Of a stretch of 64,000 bases of DNA, positions 51,237-60,723 are shown in pieces (the stretch's first letter is position 1; every line of letters starts with the position of its first letter). Both the position numbers and the translations under genes were made by a program. The DNA is from G965276675 sp965276675 (GTDB lineage Bacteria; Acidobacteriota; Terriglobia; Terriglobales; Acidobacteriaceae), in contig OZ255624.1 in the NCBI GenBank assembly GCA_965276675.1, forward strand, positions 1,860,001 to 1,924,000, written 5' to 3'. The notes below the pieces were generated by a model, which saw only the letters and a program-made list of their open reading frames with translations, made no database searches and had not been told where the DNA came from.

Positions 51237-52180
51237 GGTGCATAGTCACAGGCGGAACGGGTCATGTCGGCTCATTTCTGATACGAAAGCTGCTGAGCAA
51301 GGGTCACGCAATCGATCTTATCCTGCGGCCTGAAAGTGACGTGTGGCGCATCGAAGATGTTGCTTCCGATTGTAGTCTCCATGTGTGTGATCTTAGCGAT
51401 GTGAGGCGCTTAGAGTCGGTCTTGATTGCGGCTCGTCCGGAGATTGTCTTCCATCTGGCCTGGGATGGAGTGGCAGGAGAGGAACGCAACTCGCCAAAAC
51501 AGGTGTCGGTAAACGTACCTAACACCTTGTCTCTGCTCGAAGCAGCTGGTAGGGCCGGCTGCAAAACCTTTGTAGGATTAGGATCTCAGGCGGAGTACGG
51601 CATACACGAGGGCAGACTGGAAGAGAGACAGGTAGCGCGTCCAGAGACAATCTATGGCGTAGCCAAGCACTCTCTTTGTCTTCTCGCCCGAAAATATTGC
51701 GAGCTGGTGTATATGCGGTATCTCTGGCTGCGGTTGTTTTCGACGTATGGACCCAAGGATCACCCCAACCACATGCTGCCCACTCTCATAGAGGTGCTGC
51801 TGGATGGCAGATGCCCGGCTTTAACTCCTGGCGAGCAGCAATGGGATTATCTTTACGTCGAAGATGCCGCCGATGCGATTTACCAAACCGCGCTTTCGGA
51901 AGCTTCGGGCATCTTTAATATAGCTTCAGGTTTTACTCAGCTGCTGCGACAAACGGTAGAATGCGTTCGGGATATGATCGATCCGGCGCTGCCGCTAGGA
52001 TTCGGTGAGGTCCCCTATCGACCTGATCAGGTGATGCACCTTGAGGGATCAATCGATCGCATCATGGAAGAGACAGGCTGGTCTCCGAAGACGCCACTCA
52101 AAGAGGGGCTAGAGCGAACCGTGGTGTGGCATAAAGGCCGCAGAGTAGCAAAACAGGTTTCTGGCGTGAATCGTAATTAA
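51233..52180 (+). CDS. NAD(P)-dependent sugar reductase/epimerase (extended SDR)
   Basis: A 315-residue extended SDR with MRCIVTGGTGHVGSFLIRKL, FVGLGSQAEYG (Ser active site), YGVAKHSL (Tyr-x-x-x-Lys) and LRLFSTYGPKDHPNHM. In comparable clusters an SDR at this point reduces the C4 keto group (abequose, paratose) or the acetyl group on a branched sugar (YerF role). With a ThDP enzyme next, a YerF-like role is my inference. The start overlaps the rfbG stop (ATGA). Confidence 0.85.
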   Translation: MRCIVTGGTGHVGSFLIRKLLSKGHAIDLILRPESDVWRIEDVASDCSLHVCDLSDVRRLESVLIAARPEIVFHLAWDGVAGEERNSPKQVSVNVPNTLSLLEAAGRAGCKTFVGLGSQAEYGIHEGRLEERQVARPETIYGVAKHSLCLLARKYCELVYMRYLWLRLFSTYGPKDHPNHMLPTLIEVLLDGRCPALTPGEQQWDYLYVEDAADAIYQTALSEASGIFNIASGFTQLLRQTVECVRDMIDPALPLGFGEVPYRPDQVMHLEGSIDRIMEETGWSPKTPLKEGLERTVVWHKGRRVAKQVSGVNRN

Positions 52181-52184
52181 AGTC

Positions 52185-53915
52185 ATGAAGGTCTCCGATT
52201 ACATAGCGCACCGACTGGCGGAAAAGGGAGTCACAGCAGTCTTCGAGTTAGTCGGGGGCATGATCACACATCTCCTAGATTCACTCCATCTTAGAGGCGA
52301 GATCCAGATCATTAGCATGCACCACGAACAAGCTGCTGCTTTTGCCGCAGAGGCTGCTGGCCGCATCTCGGGAGTGCCCGGCGTTGCCATGGCAACAAGC
52401 GGTCCAGGTGCTACGAATCTTTTGACGGGAATCGCCAGCTGCTACTTCGACTCGTCTCCTGCTGTGTTTATTACGGGTCAGGTGAACAGGCACGAGCAGA
52501 AAGGAAGCAGAGCTGTCCGGCAATTAGGCTTTCAGGAGACGGACATTGTTGCCATGGCACGTCCTATCACCAAGCGCGCATACCTTGTACAAGATGCGAG
52601 TGAGATACCGGCAGTGCTGGATGAAGCATTCGAATTAGCAATGAGTGGCCGGCCCGGCCCTGTCCTTATCGATATTCCAATGGATGTGCAGCGCGCGGAT
52701 ATCTTCCCTGACCCGCAGGCGTCGCCTCCGCTTCTGAACCATGCTTCTCTGAGCCAAGCGGATGCAGAGGTGATCCGCAATGGCTTGTTGCATGCGAAGC
52801 GCCCGGTCATTCTGGCAGGCGGCGGTCTGCGATCCAGCCGCTCGGTCACGGCCTTCCGCGACTTCATCAATCAGGCCGGCGTTCCCGTAGTCCATTCTCT
52901 TCTTGGTGTTGACTTGCTGCCTTATAGGCATTCACTCAATGTAGGTATGATCGGCAGTTATGGAAATCGCTGGGCGAATTTAGCACTTACCCAGAGCGAT
53001 TGCCTGCTCGTTGTGGGTAGTCGCTTGGATGTGCGGCAGACTGGGGCTGAGACAAAGTCTTTCAAAGGCGAGCGCACGATCTTCCACATCGATTGCGAAG
53101 TTGGGGAGATCAATAACCGTGTTCTCGGGTGTACCCCGTTCTACGTGGAGCTCCCTCAGGCTTTTCCTGCGCTCAGCGCTCTTTTCTACGAACGAACGCC
53201 TTCTCAGAGAACCGACTTAGAATCATGGCTCGACGAAATAGCGGAACTGCGGAGGCAATGGCCAGATACGGGGGAATTACCAGGGATAGAGGGAATTAAT
53301 CCGAATGTATTTATGCATGAGCTTTCGCGCAGCTCTCAGGATGCGGCGGCTTATGTTGTAGATGTGGGACAGCACCAGATGTGGGCAGCGCAGTCGCTGG
53401 AGTTGACAGCAGACCAGCGTTTCCTCACCTCTGGGGGGCTAGGGTCCATGGGTTTTGCTCTGCCAGCTGCGATCGGAGCAGCTATCTCGCTGCCAGGACA
53501 GAAGATTGTCATCATCGCGGGAGATGGCTCTTTTCAGTGCAACATCCAGGAGCTACAAACCATAGTTCGTCTGCAACTCCCTCTTCGAATCATCGTTATT
53601 AATAATCAGGCGCATGGCATGGTTCGCCAGTTTCAGCAGAGCTACTTTGGCGAACGATTCCAATCCACGGTATGGGGGTACTCCGCTCCAGACTTTGCTC
53701 AGGTTGCAATGGCTTATGGGATCCGCGCGAAGACAATTAGCGATACCTCTGCAGTAACCGAAGCCTTAGAGTGGCTGGCAGTAGAGCCAAATGCGCCTGT
53801 GCTGTTGCAGGTCATGATCTCCCCTGAAGCGAACGCATATCCGAAGCTCGCATTTGGTCGTGGAATGGAGTCAATGGAGCCATTCGTCAAGCCGCTGGAG
53901 ATGGAAGGTACTTAG
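52185..53915 (+). CDS. Thiamine-diphosphate-dependent enzyme, YerE-like
   Basis: A 576-residue enzyme of the acetolactate-synthase superfamily. Glu48 in SMHHEQAAAFAAE activates ThDP. TSGPGATNLLTGIA and the ThDP/magnesium motif AGDGSFQCNIQELQTIV ending VINN are present. True acetolactate synthase normally has an adjacent ilvN; none is here. In CDP-dideoxyhexose clusters a homologue, YerE, transfers an acetyl unit from pyruvate to CDP-3,6-dideoxy-4-ketoglucose, making the branched sugar of yersiniose. Context strongly suggests this role; sequence alone cannot separate it from acetolactate synthase. It starts four bases after the SDR. Confidence 0.85.
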   Translation: MKVSDYIAHRLAEKGVTAVFELVGGMITHLLDSLHLRGEIQIISMHHEQAAAFAAEAAGRISGVPGVAMATSGPGATNLLTGIASCYFDSSPAVFITGQVNRHEQKGSRAVRQLGFQETDIVAMARPITKRAYLVQDASEIPAVLDEAFELAMSGRPGPVLIDIPMDVQRADIFPDPQASPPLLNHASLSQADAEVIRNGLLHAKRPVILAGGGLRSSRSVTAFRDFINQAGVPVVHSLLGVDLLPYRHSLNVGMIGSYGNRWANLALTQSDCLLVVGSRLDVRQTGAETKSFKGERTIFHIDCEVGEINNRVLGCTPFYVELPQAFPALSALFYERTPSQRTDLESWLDEIAELRRQWPDTGELPGIEGINPNVFMHELSRSSQDAAAYVVDVGQHQMWAAQSLELTADQRFLTSGGLGSMGFALPAAIGAAISLPGQKIVIIAGDGSFQCNIQELQTIVRLQLPLRIIVINNQAHGMVRQFQQSYFGERFQSTVWGYSAPDFAQVAMAYGIRAKTISDTSAVTEALEWLAVEPNAPVLLQVMISPEANAYPKLAFGRGMESMEPFVKPLEMEGT

Positions 53916-53973
53916 GCTATTATCTGTGTTACCTGGCAAAATTCGAGTATGCCACTCAGCGCAAGCACGCTAA

Positions 53974-55287
53974 CTAAGCTCTGCCGCTGCTCTTTTCGCG
54001 CGCCCGTAAGGCCAGACCGCGCGCAACCGAAGTAAACTCATCTCCGGTGACGACGCGGTCGTGGCCGAAGCGGCTGGTAAAGATGTGGCGCACTGCGGGA
54101 ACAAACGATGAACCGCCAGTCAGAAATATCTTATCAATATCCGGCCGGCCTACCCCTGTACTCGCCAGCAGGGAATCGACGCAACTTTCCACAGCGGTCA
54201 GCTCTTCTTCGATCCAGGCCTCGAATTCGCCACGAGTGACAGCGGCATGTATGTCCAGACTGCCATCCCTGAAGCGGAACTCAGCGGCTTCTTCTTGCGA
54301 CAATTCGCATTTCACCCGTTGCACGGCTTGGTGTAGCTGGTATCCCAGATCTTCTTCGATCAAATTCAGTAACGCTTCGATCTTCTCCGGCTCGAAGGCG
54401 CGAACTCGTGCTCCCCGAAGCATCTCAAGAACAGCTTTCGTTCGCAAAAAAGAAAGGTAGTGCCAGCGCTCGAGCTTGGCATAGACCCAGTTAGGAACAG
54501 CCGGGAGTGTTTTGTTCAGAGCGCGTTCGAGTGAGCCGGCGCCCAGCATGGGTGAGACCAGCTTGCGAACGAGTTTGGCGTCGAACGCATCACCCGCAAT
54601 GCCGACGCCGCTGTTTCCAAGCAGGTCCTCTGGCGTCCGGCCACGCTTCCGGATTGTCGGGCCCACATGGAGCAGAGAGAAGTCACTGGTACCGCCGCCG
54701 AAGTCGCCAATCAGGATCAACTCGTTATGATCGAGAGTGGATTCGTAATAGTAGGCGGCCGCTACTGGTTCTAGTTCAAACTCAACAGATTCGAAGCCCG
54801 CGGCCCTGAAAGCCTGTTCAAGGCGGGAGACCGCAAAGGCATCGTCCTCCGCTGTCTCAGCACCGACAAACCGGACCGGTCTGCCAGCCAAAACTGAACG
54901 GACCTCCTGCCCGTACTGGTGCTCCGCATTCTGGCGTAGGTCGCTCAGGATGCGCGCCACAAGATCTTCAAGAGAGTAGCGGCGGCCGAATACCTCCGTT
55001 CCGGTTAGACTGCGGCTGGGCAGATACGATTTAAGCGACTGCATGAGCCGGCCCTTTTTGTCAGCGTTGAGATACTCCTCGATGGCTTGTGGACCAGCCC
55101 AGGACCGCAGCTGCTTGCGCGTCCCGGAGTGCACCTCGTCGAAGTAGAGAATGGAGCGAAACGACTCCGTCAGATCTCCGCGAAACGGAAAGCGCACCAG
55201 CTCGATAAGGCCGACATTCCTGGCCAGGCCCACGGTGCTGTTCGTGGTGCCGAAATCAACACCAATTGTCAGGTCGTGTTCAGTCAT
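53974..55287 (-). CDS. YegD-like Hsp70-family protein
   Basis: A 437-residue DnaK-type ATPase with IGVDFGTTNSTVGLA (phosphate 1), GDFGGGTSDFSLLHVG (phosphate 2) and FLTGGSSFVPAVR (adenosine). The C-terminal substrate-binding domain of DnaK is absent, as in the YegD/HscC-like group, so it is an actin-fold ATPase of unclear client range. The ATG at 55287 starts at the family N-terminus (MTEHDLTIGVDFG); the frame upstream is not credible. It is transcribed away from the GH13 gene across a 388-bp gap. Confidence 0.9.
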   Translation of the reverse strand: MTEHDLTIGVDFGTTNSTVGLARNVGLIELVRFPFRGDLTESFRSILYFDEVHSGTRKQLRSWAGPQAIEEYLNADKKGRLMQSLKSYLPSRSLTGTEVFGRRYSLEDLVARILSDLRQNAEHQYGQEVRSVLAGRPVRFVGAETAEDDAFAVSRLEQAFRAAGFESVEFELEPVAAAYYYESTLDHNELILIGDFGGGTSDFSLLHVGPTIRKRGRTPEDLLGNSGVGIAGDAFDAKLVRKLVSPMLGAGSLERALNKTLPAVPNWVYAKLERWHYLSFLRTKAVLEMLRGARVRAFEPEKIEALLNLIEEDLGYQLHQAVQRVKCELSQEEAAEFRFRDGSLDIHAAVTRGEFEAWIEEELTAVESCVDSLLASTGVGRPDIDKIFLTGGSSFVPAVRHIFTSRFGHDRVVTGDEFTSVARGLALRAREKSSGRA

Positions 55288-55675
55288 GGGATGAAGAGAG
55301 CTGGCGCGGTCAAGCGTGCTCTGCGATTCTGAAGTTGACGTTCTGGTTGGGACGGAAGCGGAGCACCAGATGGACGATAGCAATTTTGAGCGTAGCATTC
55401 CCAGCGAGGAAATGCCGGCAGTCGCCCGGGTGACGCACTGCGAAATGAGAAAATAAAGTGCGAAGATGGAAGGGTAATCTGCCAGCAGGAATAGAAGCAC
55501 GTGTCTATTTAGGTTGACATCAGCTCGCTCTCCACGATTTGTCCCAGGCGAGTGACCTATCAGCCCTTGCGGTCATCTCTACCAGTAAGCAGGCAGTAAG
55601 CAGGCTTCGCATCTTACAGCGTACGCAGGCACGAGATCTGCCACGCAACATTGCAACCAAGCACGAGGAGTGACG
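55288..55675. other. 388-bp divergent intergenic region
   Basis: Lies between the yegD-like gene (leftward) and the GH13 gene (rightward), so it should hold two promoters. I see no clear promoter pair. A short tandem repeat CAGTAAGCAGG/CAGTAAGCAGG lies at 55583-55604. No RNA gene or small coding frame is convincing. Confidence 0.6.
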
Positions 55676-58600
55676 ATGCCCTTGATGGAGTTCCACATAT
55701 CGCGCGAAGCTCGCGACCGGTTTGGGGTCGACCAGACCTTGTTTTCATTTTCCGGCAATGTGATCTTTGCCGACCTGGCGGCCAGCCGTCAGCTCGCATT
55801 GCGCATGAACAAGGTGCGCGGCACGGAGAACGATCCGAAACGCGTGATCCAACCCGGCGCTCTTTTTGCGATGGGCCTCATCGATGAAGCCAGCCACCTC
55901 CTTGTCGCTTTCTATCGAGAGCAGATCGATCGACAGGTGATGCAGGATGCACTCGGCTGGTTCGAACAACGGCTCGGAGTGGAGGCCGTTACCCGTACAC
56001 TCCTCACCTTTGTCCAGGAGTTCCCGGGCACAGTCGTTTACCGCGGCGAGCAAACGCCTGAGACATGGCTTGCTGGAGCCACGGACGGCGTAGCCCATCG
56101 GGAGATTGCTCTCGAAGAGCTCATCCTCCTGTGGCTGTCGAATGCGAACTCCGCTTTCCGGCCCTTTGCCGAGCTTTTCGATGAGCAGCAACTGAAGCAG
56201 CAGTCTGCGTATCTCCAGATCACAAAGGGTCTGCGCGAATTCTTCGCAACCAAGCCGCCGGTCGGTCCGGAGAAGCTGAATTTAATCGACATGCTACGCG
56301 CGCCGGCTCTGCAACGTCCGGACTCCCTTAGCGATCAGCTTGCGTTCATTCGCGAGCGCTGGTCCGCTGTGGTCGGGGGTGCGGCTCTCCGGCGCTTGCT
56401 GCTGGCCATCGATGTACTGAAGGAAGAAGACGTCGCTATCTGGATGCGCTTCCATCCTCCTTCGGAAGCCGAGGCACGCGCCCGCGGCCGGCACGGGAAT
56501 CCGTTTCAGAGTGGCGGGCGGATCGACTTGCCTAATTTCGCGACTGAGCAGCATGAGTACGAGCGCTTCAGCCCCGATCAGGACTGGATGCCAACGACGG
56601 TGCTCATTGCGAAGAGCACGTATGTGTGGCTGGCACAACTTTCCAAGCGCTACGGGCGGCACATCGCACGCCTGGATCAGATTCCCGATGAGGAGCTTGC
56701 CCTGCTGGCGCATCGCGGACTGAACTCGCTCTGGCTGATCGGATTGTGGGAGCGCAGCCGCGCCTCGCGCATCATCAAACGGCTTTGTGGCAAAGAAGAC
56801 GCTGTCGCCTCTGCCTACTCGCTCTACAACTACACCATTGCAGAAGACCTGGGTGGCCATCAGGCGTACACGCACCTGCGGGACCGCGCCGCCGCGCACG
56901 GGCTGCGGCTGGCGAGCGATATGGTGCCGAACCATATGGGTATCGATTCAACCTGGGTCATCGAGCATCCGGAGTGGTTTCTCTCTCGTCCCGACGCGCC
57001 ATTTCCGGCCTACAGCTTTGAAGGGCCAGACCTCTCCGGGGACGACAGGGTCGAGATCAAGATCGAAGATCACTACTACGAGCAATCCGATGCAGCGGTG
57101 GTCTTTCGCCGCCGTGATAAGTGGACCGGGGACACGCGTTTCGTCTACCACGGAAATGACGGCACGAGCTTTCCCTGGAACGACACGGCGCAGCTCGACT
57201 ATCTTAATCCAGCGGTGCGCGAGCAGGTAATCCAGACCATTCTGCAGGTCGCGCGCAACTTCCCCATCATCCGCTTTGACGCAGCCATGACACTTGCCAA
57301 GCGTCACATCCAGCGCCTGTGGTATCCAGCTCCCGGCGCCGGCGGCGCCATTCCGTCGCGTGCTGAGTACAGCATGCCCACCTCGGAGTTCGATGCGCAC
57401 ATTCCGGTAGAGTTCTGGCGTGAAGTGGTCGATCGCGTCGCCGCCGAAGTGCCCGGCACGCTGCTTCTGGCCGAGGCGTTCTGGATGATGGAGGGCTACT
57501 TCGTCCGCACGCTGGGCATGCACCGCGTCTACAACAGTGCCTTCATGGTTCTGTTGCGCGATGAAGACAATGCTCATTACCGCGGCCTGCTGAAGCAGAC
57601 GATGGAGTTCGATCCCGGCATCATGAAGCGCTATGTCAACTTCATGAGCAACCCGGACGAGCGCACCGCGATCGACCAGTTCGGCACGGGAGACAAGTAC
57701 TTCGGGGTCGCCACGCTGATGGCGACGCTTCCCGGACTGCCCATGTTTGGGCACGGCCAAGTAGAGGGCTTTACGGAAAAGTACGGCATGGAGTACCAGC
57801 GCCCACGCTTTGACGAGACGCCGAACCAGTGGCTTGTAGACCGGCACCAGCGGGAGATCGCGCCGTTACTCTACCAGCGGGCGCTCTTTGCCGAGAGCGA
57901 CAACTTCGTCCTGTACGACTTCTGGAAGGAAGATGGCACAGTGGATGAAAACGTCTATGCCTACTCCAACCGGCGCGGTGATCAGCGTGCACTGGTGCTC
58001 TACCACAACCGGTACTCAACCACCAGGGGCACTGTGCATCACTCAACCGGCATCGCCGACAAGCAGGCCGGCGGCATCCGCCAGCGCTCCCTGGGTGACG
58101 CATTGCAACTGCCCACGGACGGCTCGCTCTTTCTGGGGTATCGGGACGTAAGCACGGGGCTAGAGTTTCTGCGGCGCTCCTCCGACCTTCTCCATCACGG
58201 GTTCTCGGTCGTGTTGCACGAGTACTCGTACCACGTACTGCTCAATTGGCGGGAGCTGCGCGCCGATGCCGAGCATCCCTGGGACCGGCTGCACGACGCG
58301 CTGAACGGCAGCGGAGTACCCAGCCTGGACGAGGCACTGATCCATCTTGAGTTACAGCCCGTGCACGAAGCACTGCGCTCGTTGCTGGAGCCATCTCTGG
58401 TGCGCCGGTTCGCGGATCTCGCAGCGTCGAGTACGGCAGTGCCGACCATTGCGATGGGGAGCGTCAGCGCGGGCATGCTCAACGGGGATCGGACCCCGGC
58501 AAATCCGGACGACATTCTTCAGACTTTCGTCAGGCGCGGACTGGCCTTCGCAAAAGAAGCGGAGACATGGATCGCCACGCGGGGTGGAGCAGCTGCAAGT

Positions 58601-59653
58601 TTCCGGAGCGGTGCGACGCGCCCCTTGATTGAAGCCTCGCTCAAAAACGCACTAGGGCTGTTGAAGCTGGATTCGGCGTCTGGGCCGGAGTGGCCGGCCG
58701 AAGCGCGGGCGGTGCTGCCCAGTCAAGCTCCGCGTGGGAGCGCAACGGCGCTCTGGGGGCCGGTGCTGGCGTGGTCTCTGCTCCATACGGTTCTTGCGGG
58801 AGATGCTCCGGACACACCAACGCTTCAGGATGCTGCTGCAGAGCTGGAGCGGAAGAGACCGGCCGCCGGACTCGCTGGACTTTTCGACACCTTGCATCTG
58901 CGCAGGGCGCTGGCGCAGGGCTTTGCTGTACTCGGCATGGAGGCAGAAGATGGCTGGCGCGCGGCGGCGCGCATCCGCACTCTGCTTCACCGCGCGAGCG
59001 GAGGACGGACATCCGGATACACGCTGACCGCGGCCGAGTGGCGGGACGGAGATCTTCGCTGGCTGACCGGCGTTCACGATGCGGCAGGCCAGACCTACTT
59101 CAACAAGGAGCAGCATGAGGAGCTTCTCTGGTGGTTGCAGTTACCAACCTTGCTGGCACTCACGGAAGAGGCAGTGCCGGACTCCCACGCGCTCTCCAGT
59201 ATCCGTCGAGAGATTGAGGATGCGAGTTCGCGCGCAGGTGCCGCCGGGTATGAGCTGAATGCGTTGTTGAAGCAGGTAGAGGCGGCACCAGTGTCCACCA
59301 CTCCGATGGTTCTCTCCACTTCTTCGGCTGTGAAAAAGGCCAAGGCGAAGCGGATCTCTGTAAAAGGAAAATCGGCCCCAGGAAAGTCCGTACAAGCTGC
59401 GGCGGAATCTTTGCCCTCGGGCTCCGCCGCTCAACCTCCGTCAGCGGCTAAGAAAGCTGCCAAGGCTCCGGCGAAAGCCCCGCAGATCCCTAAAACTCCG
59501 GCAAAGTCAAAGCGTGCCACGGAAACAGTGTCGGAGGCAGCAGCAGAGGCCAAAAATCAGACGACTTCCAGCACGCAGAGAGAATCCGAGTCGACCGCCG
59601 TCACCGCGAAAGCACACCACAAGCCAAACAAGCACAAGCGAACCCCCAAATAG
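55676..59653 (+). CDS. Very large GH13-like alpha-amylase-family protein with Lys/Ala-rich tail
   Basis: A 1325-residue protein. Residues about 330-830 form a GH13 barrel. The four conserved regions are visible: DMVPNHMG (about 414), IRFDAAMTLAK with the nucleophile Asp (about 532), LLLAEAFW with the acid Glu (about 598) and FMSNPDERT (about 655). A large N-terminal region (1-320) and a C-terminal helical region have no family I recognise. The last 110 residues are rich in Lys, Ala, Pro and Ser (VKKAKAKRIS, AAKKAAKAPAKAP), like histone H1 tails. GAGGAG precedes the ATG by five bases. No signal peptide, so probably cytoplasmic alpha-glucan metabolism. Confidence 0.85.
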   Translation: MPLMEFHISREARDRFGVDQTLFSFSGNVIFADLAASRQLALRMNKVRGTENDPKRVIQPGALFAMGLIDEASHLLVAFYREQIDRQVMQDALGWFEQRLGVEAVTRTLLTFVQEFPGTVVYRGEQTPETWLAGATDGVAHREIALEELILLWLSNANSAFRPFAELFDEQQLKQQSAYLQITKGLREFFATKPPVGPEKLNLIDMLRAPALQRPDSLSDQLAFIRERWSAVVGGAALRRLLLAIDVLKEEDVAIWMRFHPPSEAEARARGRHGNPFQSGGRIDLPNFATEQHEYERFSPDQDWMPTTVLIAKSTYVWLAQLSKRYGRHIARLDQIPDEELALLAHRGLNSLWLIGLWERSRASRIIKRLCGKEDAVASAYSLYNYTIAEDLGGHQAYTHLRDRAAAHGLRLASDMVPNHMGIDSTWVIEHPEWFLSRPDAPFPAYSFEGPDLSGDDRVEIKIEDHYYEQSDAAVVFRRRDKWTGDTRFVYHGNDGTSFPWNDTAQLDYLNPAVREQVIQTILQVARNFPIIRFDAAMTLAKRHIQRLWYPAPGAGGAIPSRAEYSMPTSEFDAHIPVEFWREVVDRVAAEVPGTLLLAEAFWMMEGYFVRTLGMHRVYNSAFMVLLRDEDNAHYRGLLKQTMEFDPGIMKRYVNFMSNPDERTAIDQFGTGDKYFGVATLMATLPGLPMFGHGQVEGFTEKYGMEYQRPRFDETPNQWLVDRHQREIAPLLYQRALFAESDNFVLYDFWKEDGTVDENVYAYSNRRGDQRALVLYHNRYSTTRGTVHHSTGIADKQAGGIRQRSLGDALQLPTDGSLFLGYRDVSTGLEFLRRSSDLLHHGFSVVLHEYSYHVLLNWRELRADAEHPWDRLHDALNGSGVPSLDEALIHLELQPVHEALRSLLEPSLVRRFADLAASSTAVPTIAMGSVSAGMLNGDRTPANPDDILQTFVRRGLAFAKEAETWIATRGGAAASFRSGATRPLIEASLKNALGLLKLDSASGPEWPAEARAVLPSQAPRGSATALWGPVLAWSLLHTVLAGDAPDTPTLQDAAAELERKRPAAGLAGLFDTLHLRRALAQGFAVLGMEAEDGWRAAARIRTLLHRASGGRTSGYTLTAAEWRDGDLRWLTGVHDAAGQTYFNKEQHEELLWWLQLPTLLALTEEAVPDSHALSSIRREIEDASSRAGAAGYELNALLKQVEAAPVSTTPMVLSTSSAVKKAKAKRISVKGKSAPGKSVQAAAESLPSGSAAQPPSAAKKAAKAPAKAPQIPKTPAKSKRATETVSEAAAEAKNQTTSSTQRESESTAVTAKAHHKPNKHKRTPK

Positions 59654-59894
59654 AATTGCAGCAATTTCTGGAGAGCTTCATTAGCGTACTAATTGAGCTC
59701 TTTCAGAGCGTTCTGCGAACGGCTCTTATCGTGCATCCATGCCCAAGAGGGATGACAAAAAGCAGAATGTTTCGCTGTGATGAATGCTGGCGCTAGAACG
59801 CGTGCATCTCAGGATGTATATTGATCCTTCGCCGGAATGGGCTGCTATGCGGCATGGGCGAAGTTGCGGCTGCAAATTCACTGGAAGAGGACCA

Positions 59895-60695
59895 ATGCCA
59901 GAGTTGCACGATGCGAGTGTAGTGGATGGAAAGCAAGGGACCCTTCGTCAGCGCATCGACGAGCTAGCACCGTGGTTCCACAATCTGCGCATTCAAGGGA
60001 TGCAGACTGCCCCGCATCACTTTCTTGGCGATCATCCCCTCACCAAATGGAAGGGGGTGGCGGATGCGGTACCGCAAGACCTTTCCGGACTGTCAGTGCT
60101 GGACATCGGTTGCAACGCGGGTTTTTATTCTCACCAGATGGTCGAGCGCGGCGCCTCGCGCGTTCTCGGTCTGGATACGGACGAGCGCTACCTGGAGCAG
60201 GCCCGGTTTGCTGCTGAGGCAAATGGGTACAAGATCGAGTTCCGCAAAATGTCAGTCTATGAGCTGGATCAGCTGCACGAGCGCTTCGATATTGTGCTAT
60301 TTCTGGGAGTCTTTTATCACCTCCGATATCCACTCTTTGCGTTAGACAAAGTCGTCAAGAAGGTCCGCGGCAACCTGCTCTTTCAGACGATGATTCGCCC
60401 ATTTCCCGATGCTATTAAAGAGATTACCCGAGAGCCTGAGTACCTGTTCTGGGAGCAGGAGGCCTTTCGCAAGCCGGAGTTCCCACGCATGCACTTCATC
60501 GAGCGCGCGTTTGCCGAAGATGCAACGAATTGGTGGATTCCAAACGTGGCCGCGGTGGAAGCGATCCTGCGGAGTGCGGGGCTTAAGTTGCTGGCGCGTC
60601 CGGAAGAGGAGACCTGGTGGTGCGCCATCGAAACCGCAACCCGCAACGGGAGATCGCTCCAGGAAGCGGAACTTGCCGGGGAGCTGTGGGCATGA
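59895..60695 (+). CDS. Class I SAM-dependent methyltransferase
   Basis: A 266-residue methyltransferase with motif I LDIGCNAGFYSHQM, the acidic LGLDTDERYL (ribose binding) and DIVLFLGVFYHLRYP. The last segment resembles CmoB/tRNA-modifying relatives, but the substrate here is more likely a sugar or glycolipid given the operon. GAGGA precedes the ATG at 59895; a longer frame from 59784 reads poorly. It is the first gene of a tight plus-strand group continuing off the window. Confidence 0.87.
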   Translation: MPELHDASVVDGKQGTLRQRIDELAPWFHNLRIQGMQTAPHHFLGDHPLTKWKGVADAVPQDLSGLSVLDIGCNAGFYSHQMVERGASRVLGLDTDERYLEQARFAAEANGYKIEFRKMSVYELDQLHERFDIVLFLGVFYHLRYPLFALDKVVKKVRGNLLFQTMIRPFPDAIKEITREPEYLFWEQEAFRKPEFPRMHFIERAFAEDATNWWIPNVAAVEAILRSAGLKLLARPEEETWWCAIETATRNGRSLQEAELAGELWA

Positions 60696-60723
60696 GCGAC
60701 ACCCGCCGGAAGGGACGAGGGTC

